From assembly GCF_009711125.1 (NCBI RefSeq), contig NZ_WMIB01000013.1, forward strand, positions 49,315 to 113,314: DNA of 64,000 nucleotides, written 5' to 3'. Below the pieces are notes generated by a model. The model had not been told where the DNA came from, ran no database searches, and was given only the letters and a program-made list of their open reading frames with translations. Below are positions 58,412 to 64,000 of the stretch, piece after piece. This DNA comes from Metabacillus mangrovi. Its GTDB lineage: Bacteria; Bacillota; Bacilli; Bacillales; Bacillaceae. The position numbers and the translations under genes were made by a program. Each line of letters starts with the position of its first letter. Within the stretch, counting starts at the first letter, position 1.

Positions 58412-59309
58412 GATTTTTATCCTCCTCTTTTCCTGTACCATGTAAATGGTGGTACAGGGCGCCGATCATGCCGGCGTGATTTTTATACAAGCAAGTATCA
58501 AGCTCCACGTCTGCTTCTGTGAGACCGAGATAGTGCAGCTGCTCCCACAGCTCACGGATTAAAGCAGTCCGGTTGCTGACCGCCCCTCCAATCAGGATCT
58601 TTTTTGGATTCAGACAGTAGATTAAATTGTATAGGCCGGTCGCGATGTTCAGCAGGAAATGGCGCACGAGCCCGGCTGCTGCAGGATCTCCGGCTTCGTA
58701 TGCAGCAAAAACATCCAAACCTGACACGTTTTCAAAGGCCTTTCCCGTCATCTTCGCATAATGGGTCCGCAGGGAGCAGATAGAGCTCATCCTGCTTAAT
58801 GTACTTTCGTGCGGCGTGTTCACTGAAGTACCGTTCGTAATCATGTAGCCAAACTCTCCAGCCCGGTTTGAATGCCCTCTATAAAGCTCTCCATTTAAAA
58901 AGAGGGCGCCTCCTATTCCGGTGCCGATTGTCATGCAAAGAAAATCCCTGTCATGCATTGCGTTTCCTTTCCATTTTTCAGCAAGCGCCGCACAGTTCAC
59001 ATCATTTTCAACCGAGGCAGGAATACCGCTGAACGCTTCAATGTACTCCTTCAGCTGAAAACCATGAAAGGCGGTGATGGCCCCTCCGTTGCTCAAATAG
59101 CCCGTATCCGGATCGACAAATCCAGGAGCACTCACCGCAATTCCCCTTACATTGGGATAACGGGCTGCAATTTCTTTCATTCCGTTCAGGATTGATTTCC
59201 CTGATGCTTCTCCAGAAGAAAAAGCAGCGGGGGCAGCGAGATTGCCCGCTGCATCCGAAAGAGAATATTTCACCTCTGTCCCGCCTATGTCAAAGCATAA
59301 ATAGCTCAT
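58371..59309 (-). CDS. ROK-family sugar kinase (beta-glucoside kinase-like)
   Basis: A 312-aa kinase. ATP loop DIGGTEVKYSLSD at residues 7-19, catalytic aspartate in SVENDVNCAALAE near 102, and GTGIGGALFLNG near 128. The ROK zinc signature (GH then CxCGxxGC) is absent, as in BglK-type members that phosphorylate beta-glucosides. The last 25 residues overlap the EIIA gene. It could rephosphorylate sugars leaving the glycosidases or disaccharides that enter unphosphorylated. Confidence 0.92.
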   Translation of the reverse strand: MSYLCFDIGGTEVKYSLSDAAGNLAAPAAFSSGEASGKSILNGMKEIAARYPNVRGIAVSAPGFVDPDTGYLSNGGAITAFHGFQLKEYIEAFSGIPASVENDVNCAALAEKWKGNAMHDRDFLCMTIGTGIGGALFLNGELYRGHSNRAGEFGYMITNGTSVNTPHESTLSRMSSICSLRTHYAKMTGKAFENVSGLDVFAAYEAGDPAAAGLVRHFLLNIATGLYNLIYCLNPKKILIGGAVSNRTALIRELWEQLHYLGLTEADVELDTCLYKNHAGMIGALYHHLHGTGKEEDKNRAGSGAHSLPNHQ

Positions 59310-59314
59310 TCATT

Positions 59315-60670
59315 TCACCCGCTAATTGTATTTGAGGCCTGATTTTCGATGGATTCCTCCGCATCCGTTTTTGCTGTCTTATTGGCTGCAATGACGAAAG
59401 GAAGATAAACAATGGTGGAGATCGCTAAACACAGGAACCCGACAAGAAGTGCTACCCAGTTTCCTCCTGTACCAAGGAACGGAATCAACGGTCCAGGTGT
59501 CGTCCACGGCACGGCGTAAGCAATTGGCGGAATGAGGTTGAACTCGATAAATAAATACCCGACAAACGTATTTATGGCTGGAACGAGGATGAAGGGAATA
59601 ATGAAGATTGGATTCAGTACAATCGGCAGCCCGAAGATAACCGGCTCGTTAATATTGAATAATCCCGGTCCGATTGAAAGCTTCCCGATTTCTTTAAATT
59701 CTTTACGCCGTGAAGCGATAAAAATAGCAATTATCAAACCGAGAGTCATCCCTGAACCGCCGTAGTTGGCGAAAGCATCATTTAGCGCCCACGTTTCCGG
59801 ATATGGAGCTCCCCAGGCAGAACCAGTCTTCGCTACATAATTCAGGTTATCAAGGTTCGCTTCTGTAAAGATGGTTTCCCGGATCGCTGCGATGGTGTTC
59901 GGACCATGTATTCCAAAAATCCATAGAAAGTTCGCAACGACACCGAGGAAAATCACCGTTCCGATGTTCGTCCCCATGTCTTTTAGCGGAGCTTGAAGCA
60001 CTGTATAAACGAGATTGTGCAGCCCGTCTTTTGCAAACATGGAGATGATGAAGCTCAGTACCGCAAATCCCACTGTAATGATGACAATCGGAAACAGTAC
60101 TTTAAATGTACGGGCAACAGCTGGCGGAACTTGGGGAGGCATGTTGATCTGCAGCCTTTTGGCATGAGAAAGGCGCCCGAACAACTCTCCGACGATGATG
60201 CCGACAATCAGTGCCACAAACAGACCTTGCGGCCCAAGCCACTTAGTGGTGAGAAAAGACTGATTTTCCACAATCGTATAAGGGGTATAAATGATAAAAT
60301 AACAGGACACTGCGGTAAGGCCGCAAAGCAGCTCATCCGCCTTCATCGCTATGGCCATATTCCTGCCTACAAGGTACACAATAAATATGGCCATTATATC
60401 CAGAGATCCGCGCAGGACTGGTGTGAATACTGCCTGTGCGTCCGCGAGGTTCGGGAACAGCTTTTCAAGGAACAAAATGTTGGCGATGAAGCCATCAGGT
60501 GATAAAATCGCGAAGTTTAACAGGATAATGATTGAACCGGCCATAATGATAGGAAAAGAAAGGATAAAAGCATCGCGGATTGCGCAAATATGCCGCTGAG
60601 AATTTAGTTTGGTCGCAATGGGAACGAGGAGCCGTTCCACAACGGACTCAAATTTTTCCATGAAGCTCAT
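59315..60670 (-). CDS. PTS lactose/cellobiose-type EIIC permease
   Basis: A 451-aa membrane transporter with about ten helices. The conserved Lac-family segment FGLPIVLNPIFIIPF near residue 345, with NINEPVIFG just before it, holds the essential glutamate; NYGGSGMTLGL near 310 lines the cleft. It carries the disaccharide in while EIIB phosphorylates it. GGGGGAATATGA before the ATG. Between ROK and EIIB genes in the operon. Confidence 0.94.
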   Translation of the reverse strand: MSFMEKFESVVERLLVPIATKLNSQRHICAIRDAFILSFPIIMAGSIIILLNFAILSPDGFIANILFLEKLFPNLADAQAVFTPVLRGSLDIMAIFIVYLVGRNMAIAMKADELLCGLTAVSCYFIIYTPYTIVENQSFLTTKWLGPQGLFVALIVGIIVGELFGRLSHAKRLQINMPPQVPPAVARTFKVLFPIVIITVGFAVLSFIISMFAKDGLHNLVYTVLQAPLKDMGTNIGTVIFLGVVANFLWIFGIHGPNTIAAIRETIFTEANLDNLNYVAKTGSAWGAPYPETWALNDAFANYGGSGMTLGLIIAIFIASRRKEFKEIGKLSIGPGLFNINEPVIFGLPIVLNPIFIIPFILVPAINTFVGYLFIEFNLIPPIAYAVPWTTPGPLIPFLGTGGNWVALLVGFLCLAISTIVYLPFVIAANKTAKTDAEESIENQASNTISG

Positions 60671-60689
60671 TCATATTCCCCCCTGGACT

Positions 60690-60995
60690 CTATTGGTTTA
60701 CAAGCTGCAAAGCACGATCGAGAACAGCCTTGCCGTTCATCGTTCCGTAATCTCTCATATTGATGACCTCAATTGGAATTCCTGCAGGCACGATGGATTC
60801 CACCTGAGATTTCTGATACCGCACCTGTGGTCCGAGCAGAACGACATCCACCTTATTTGCCACCGTGCTGCATTCGGAAATCGGCAGCGCGAAAATCTCA
60901 ATCTGCTCACCGATCGAGTCCGCATATTCTTTCATCTTATTTACAAGCAGACTCGTAGACATCCCGGCTGCACAAACGAGTAAAATATTCTTCAT
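60690..60995 (-). CDS. PTS lactose/cellobiose-type EIIB component
   Basis: A 101-aa EIIB. The phosphocysteine is Cys-8 in MKNILLVCAAGMSTSLLVNKM, followed by VVLLGPQVRYQ; typical of CelA/ChbB. It passes phosphate from EIIA to the sugar on EIIC. It lies 12 bases downstream of the GH1 gene, with a good site (GGGGGAGAAACC before the ATG). Confidence 0.95.
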   Translation of the reverse strand: MKNILLVCAAGMSTSLLVNKMKEYADSIGEQIEIFALPISECSTVANKVDVVLLGPQVRYQKSQVESIVPAGIPIEVINMRDYGTMNGKAVLDRALQLVNQ

Positions 60996-61007
60996 GGTTT
61001 CTCCCCC

Positions 61008-62444
61008 TCAAAGGCTTTCTCCATTAGATTGGATGACATCTTGATACCAGAAATAGCTTTTTTTCCGGATCCGCTTCAGGTCCTTCTCATCCGTTTCATC
61101 CCGGTTTACATAAACAAACCCATATCGTTTCTGATAGCCGTTCAGCCAGCTGAGCAGATCAGTGAAGGACCATGTGCAGTAGCCGATCACTTCGGTCCCG
61201 TCAGAGATCGCAGACTGGATCGACTCTGCATGGGATTTCAGGTAATGAATCCGGTAATCATCCTCCACACAGTCTCCTGGAAGCAGCTCGTCGTATTCTC
61301 CGAGCCCGTTTTCTGTAATTAGAATCGGCAGCGCATAGCGATTCGCAATTCTCCTTAAACCAATGTGCAGCCCGTCCGGATCGATTTCCCAATCCCAGTT
61401 CGTCGCTTCAAGATAAGGGTTTTTAACAGTCTTAAAAAGTCCAGGTATTCCGTGCTCGTCAGAGGTTCCTTTTTTTCCTGTCGTATTCATCTTTCCTTCA
61501 GCTATTCCATCCAGAGGATTGCTCGCAACCGTCGTGGAGCGATAATAGTTCACTCCCATAAAATCCGGCTCTGCTTCCTTCAGCAGCTCCCGGTCTCCCT
61601 CTTCCATATCCGGGGCAAGACGGTGTTTTTTCAAATATTCGAGCATGACCGGCGGATAAGCTCCCCAGCAGTAGATGTCCATCCACCAATGATTGTTCAG
61701 CTCTTCCGCATTTTCAAATGCGAGTACATTTTCCGGATTAGCATCATACGGGTAGATGGGAGAATACGCGAAGCTCGGGCCAATTTTACCCTCAGGCACT
61801 AATTCTCTAAAAGATTGAATGGCAGCCGCATTCGCCAGGTTCGCATGATGATTGGCTTGATACATCCTCTTTGCATCTTTTACTCCGGGAGGATGGAGCC
61901 CCGCTTTATACCCGAGCCCAATGAACACATTTTGCTCGTTCAAAGTGACCCAATACGTCACCCGGTCCCGAAAACTCGTAAACAATGTCCGGCTGTACTC
62001 ATTAAAATCGTTGATGATTTCTCTCGATTCCCACCCCCCGTAAGCATCCTGCAGCGCCTGCGGCAGATCCCAGTGGTAAAGAGTGACGATTGGCTCGATG
62101 TTATGTTTCAGCAGCTCATCGATCAAATCACTGTAAAATCGAAGCCCGGCTTCATTGATTTCCCCTCTGCCCTCCGGATAGATCCGGCTCCATGCAACAG
62201 AGAAGCGATACGCTTTCAAACCCATTTCCGCCATTAAAGCGACATCTTCCTTATAGCGTCCATAGTGATCCACCGCTGTGTCCCCGTTCGTATCCCGGTA
62301 CGTTGTCCCCTCTTTTTTTGAAAATGTGTCCCATACTGAAGGCCCTTTCCCATCCTGATCCCATGCTCCTTCCACCTGGTAAGCGGCAGAAGCAGATCCC
62401 CACAGGAACCCTTTCGGAAACGGGTTCTTTCTTTCATGCTGCAT
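61008..62444 (-). CDS. GH1 6-phospho-beta-glycosidase
   Basis: A 478-aa (beta/alpha)8 enzyme. Acid/base E170 (TLNEQN) and nucleophile E378 (LITENGLGEYD) are intact. In the phosphate pocket, SWLNGYQKRYGF supplies S432, K439 and Y441, equivalent to the residues that hold the 6-phosphate in phospho-beta-glycosidases; the W after the Ser resembles LacG. So it should act on phosphorylated beta-glycosides from the PTS. First gene of the operon; AGGGAGGTTTAACGG before the ATG, with a cre box 66 bases upstream. Confidence 0.93.
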   Translation of the reverse strand: MQHERKNPFPKGFLWGSASAAYQVEGAWDQDGKGPSVWDTFSKKEGTTYRDTNGDTAVDHYGRYKEDVALMAEMGLKAYRFSVAWSRIYPEGRGEINEAGLRFYSDLIDELLKHNIEPIVTLYHWDLPQALQDAYGGWESREIINDFNEYSRTLFTSFRDRVTYWVTLNEQNVFIGLGYKAGLHPPGVKDAKRMYQANHHANLANAAAIQSFRELVPEGKIGPSFAYSPIYPYDANPENVLAFENAEELNNHWWMDIYCWGAYPPVMLEYLKKHRLAPDMEEGDRELLKEAEPDFMGVNYYRSTTVASNPLDGIAEGKMNTTGKKGTSDEHGIPGLFKTVKNPYLEATNWDWEIDPDGLHIGLRRIANRYALPILITENGLGEYDELLPGDCVEDDYRIHYLKSHAESIQSAISDGTEVIGYCTWSFTDLLSWLNGYQKRYGFVYVNRDETDEKDLKRIRKKSYFWYQDVIQSNGESL

Positions 62445-62509
62445 CCGTTAAACCTCCCTTGCTGACCGCAAAATGCTTATCCTGCTTGAAGTACTGTTGC
62501 TGCCCTTAA

Positions 62510-62523
62510 TGTTAGCGCTTACA
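62510..62523 (-). promoter_or_regulatory. CcpA cre site of the PTS operon
   Basis: Minus strand TGTAAGCGCTAACA matches TGWAANCGNTNWCA at every position. Upstream of the GH1 gene. Confidence 0.85.
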
Positions 62524-62621
62524 TTTATTCCAGTAAATGCTTTTCAAGCATTTAGATATTTGTTACAGAGGTTTGGTAACTGTTTCGGATATGGTACATA
62601 GCGTTCCATATCTCGCAATAG

Positions 62622-62646
62622 AAAAACCGGACAAGGAGCTGTCCGG
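62622..62646 (-). terminator. Terminator of the DUF4183 genes
   Basis: Minus strand CCGGACA-GCTCC-TTGTCCGG then TTTTT. Seven-bp GC-rich stem. Confidence 0.88.
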
Positions 62647-62654
62647 CAGAGAGA

Positions 62655-63074
62655 TTACGTATCAATAGTAGTTGTTACACCTAAGGTATTGGATGCAGCA
62701 GATGAAGAGGTCACGTTACTGAAATCCTGAAACTCAAGCACGACTGGAACCCCAAGAAGGATACCGGCATTGATCGCTAAACTATTCGCTGTCAGCGTCG
62801 AAAGCTCTCCCTGCTGCAGAACCCCATTTACAAATACGTTAAAGGCAGAAGAAGCATCCGGAACGGGCAGGCCTCCAGCAGGAACCGGATCCCCGTTGTC
62901 ATCCCTGAAAGAAGCAGCGGGAATGGTCGTGACTCCACCTAAAATCATTAAAGCCGTGACATTGGCAGCATAACGGGAAATCACCGGTGAAACATCTGTT
63001 GTCGTACTCACAGTCACGTCACCCGTAACTGTATTTGCAGCGGAAAGCACCAGTTTAATCAGCTCGGCAGGCAA
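62655..63074 (-). CDS. DUF4183 protein, probably spore/exosporium-associated (copy 1)
   Basis: 139 aa of low-complexity, Thr/Ser/Val/Ala-rich sequence (TVTGDVTVSTTTDVSPV) leading to FNVFVNGVLQQGELSTL and LLGVPVVLEFQDF, the DUF4183 core. The repeats of short strands suggest a beta-rich surface protein. TTG 63074 after AAGGGGTCAGG. The pair of DUF4183 genes is co-oriented, 18 bases apart. Family members are common in spore formers; location is inferred. Confidence 0.8.
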   Translation of the reverse strand: MPAELIKLVLSAANTVTGDVTVSTTTDVSPVISRYAANVTALMILGGVTTIPAASFRDDNGDPVPAGGLPVPDASSAFNVFVNGVLQQGELSTLTANSLAINAGILLGVPVVLEFQDFSNVTSSSAASNTLGVTTTIDT

Positions 63075-63091
63075 TTTTCCTGACCCCTTTC

Positions 63092-63412
63092 TTAAATGAA
63101 CATAACAAACTGAATAATAATCGCCGTCCCCTTAAGCGGAACATCGCTTGTACAAAGAGAAAACCGCCCTTGCTCAATCACATAGTTTTGCTCCGGCTGG
63201 AGAACCGCATTAATGAAAACATTCAGATAGGAAACACTGCAGGGGTTCAAGATCATAGAACTGCTTCCAGGAAAAAGAGCATCTTCATCTGTATAAGTCC
63301 TCCTCCGCCCGTCAGAAACCGCATAATAAGAAAGAACTACAGCCTTCCTCGGCATTTTTTTCCGAATGCAGTCTGGTTCCAGTTCAGGAATAAATAGTAC
63401 CGGATGCTTCAC
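63092..63412 (-). CDS. DUF4183 protein (copy 2)
   Basis: About 106 aa. YLNVFINAVLQPEQNYVIEQGRFSL and VPLKGTAIIIQFVMF give the DUF4183 core. GTG 63412 after GGGGGCTGG is preferred over the ATG at 63430, which has no site. The opening HPVLFIPELEPDCIRKKMPRKAV is rich in charged residues. No signal peptide. Upstream of the other DUF4183 gene; upstream of it begins a phased repeat array. Confidence 0.78.
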   Translation of the reverse strand: MKHPVLFIPELEPDCIRKKMPRKAVVLSYYAVSDGRRRTYTDEDALFPGSSSMILNPCSVSYLNVFINAVLQPEQNYVIEQGRFSLCTSDVPLKGTAIIIQFVMFI

Positions 63413-63588
63413 TTTCCAGCCCCCTTGCATTTGCTACCTGTAGTTAGTTTATTTTGCACAGATTAAAGCGTTCGTGCTGAGTAAACCACAGCTGTATGAG
63501 GGGTTGGCGGGTATTACCCATTAATGTGATTAAGTGAGTTTGCAGCGCGCGGGATCGAAGTCCTGGACCGGAGTCTGGTGTTGTTTTT

Positions 63589-63840
63589 CGTGCCGGAATT
63601 GACGGGGGATGTGCCGGAAACACTGGGTTATGTGCCAATTTGATTTTACGTGCCGGACTTAGTGTTTTTCGTGCCCGAACTGACGGGGATGTGCCGGAAA
63701 CACTTGGTTTCGTGCCGGAACTGACGGGGGATGTGCCGGAAACACTTGGTTTCGTGCCAATCTGATTTTACGTGCCAAACTGCGGGAGTTTCGTGCCAGA
63801 CTTAGTGTTTTTCGTGCCGGGACTGCCTGGTTCTCTTGCC
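63589..63840 (+). repeat. Phased repeat array 4: 13 CGTGCC/TGTGCC cores with 21/18-bp steps
   Basis: Cores start at 63589, 63610, 63631, 63649, 63670, 63690, 63711, 63732, 63753, 63771, 63792, 63813 and 63835. Steps are 21 except two 18s (after CGTGCCAATTTGATTTTA-type units), a 20 and a final 22. Spacer classes recur in order: GGAACTGACGGGGGA, GGAAACACTTGGTTT, AATTTGATTTTA, GGACTTAGTGTTTTT. Lies upstream of the DUF4183 genes; 63413-63588 contains no gene. Confidence 0.88.
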
Positions 63841-63850
63841 AAATCCCTAA

Positions 63851-63920
63851 AAATCGATAAACAGAAATTTTCGGAGATAAAAATTTTATTTCGAAGATAT
63901 CTTATTGTTTTCGTAGATAA
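63851..63920 (-). repeat. Phased repeat array 5: same core family as array 1, inverted
   Basis: Minus strand cores TATCTACGA, ATCTTCGAA, ATCTCCGAA, ATCGATTTTT step by exactly 20 bp (plus-strand blocks begin at 63911, 63891, 63871 and 63851). The last unit ATCGATTTTT is also the last unit of array 1. It abuts array 4. Confidence 0.8.
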
Positions 63921-64000
63921 ATCGTAAGCGTTAAATAAACCACACCTTCAGTCTAAGTTTCCCCCATGAGATACTCTTTTTAACTTCTATCTGAAAGGGG
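63921..64000. other. Right edge of the window
   Basis: No gene is complete. The final GAAAGGGG could be the ribosome binding site of a plus-strand gene that begins beyond the window. Confidence 0.3.

Overview
The window is a chromosomal segment of a spore-forming Bacillaceae (Bacillus sensu lato). The evidence is a Bacillus-type thi operon under a TPP riboswitch, a glnQHMP operon in Bacillus order, a small-protein repertoire typical of the family (DUF4282, DUF4083, DUF3243, DUF4183, DUF2642-like), strong AGGAGG ribosome binding sites with frequent TTG/GTG starts, consensus sigma-A promoters, one sigma-B-type promoter and CcpA-type cre boxes. GC looks moderate (mid-40s by eye). There is no phage, transposase, CRISPR array or rRNA.

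Layout. 1-10 kb: a TspO-like fragment, a FAD/Rieske oxidoreductase, a small RIO-like kinase, thiM-thiD-thiE behind a TPP riboswitch, a run of structured ~120-bp repeats, an RsgA-type GTPase, a chemotaxis receptor and an intracellular subtilisin. 10-19 kb: a secreted M14 carboxypeptidase and a sugar ABC importer (lipoprotein, two permeases, DUF624 protein) with a membrane-anchored AraC-type regulator. 19-31 kb: a GNAT-like protein, a CYP109-type P450, a metallo-beta-lactamase-fold hydrolase, a NERD protein, glnQHMP, lipoproteins, tRNA-Arg, a glycosyltransferase, spore-coat-like small proteins and a CAP-domain lipoprotein. 32-39 kb: a LacI-controlled oligosaccharide importer with a glycogen-debranching-like glycosidase. 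39-55 kb: a diguanylate cyclase, a PAS-like protein, an XRE regulator, a drug-efflux MFS protein with a possible leader peptide, DinB, acetamidase, DUF3243, a FAD monooxygenase, DedA, UppP, two CorC-type proteins, tRNA-Val, a DsbA-like oxidoreductase and an MFS exporter. 55-62.5 kb: a beta-diglucoside/chitobiose-type PTS system. 62.6 kb to the end: two DUF4183 proteins.

The sugar systems are the functional core. The PTS cluster (IIA, IIB, IIC, ROK kinase, GH1 and GH4 phospho-glycosidases, ChbG deacetylase, RpiR regulator) resembles the E. coli chb operon in content, and points to uptake of cellobiose- and/or chitobiose-like disaccharides as phosphosugars. Two separate ABC importers take up other oligosaccharides, and cre boxes tie at least two of the three systems to CcpA.

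The most unusual content is not protein-coding. Five intergenic arrays (23.3, 31.9-32.7, 54.8, 63.6 and 63.9 kb) consist of a short core repeated at a nearly invariant 20- or 21-bp step, with four different cores. The largest has 41 cores in a higher-order pattern (four or three 21-bp steps, then one 18-bp step). The 18-bp variant recurs in an array with an unrelated core, and one core family appears again in inverted orientation 40 kb away. I do not recognise a described element with this architecture.
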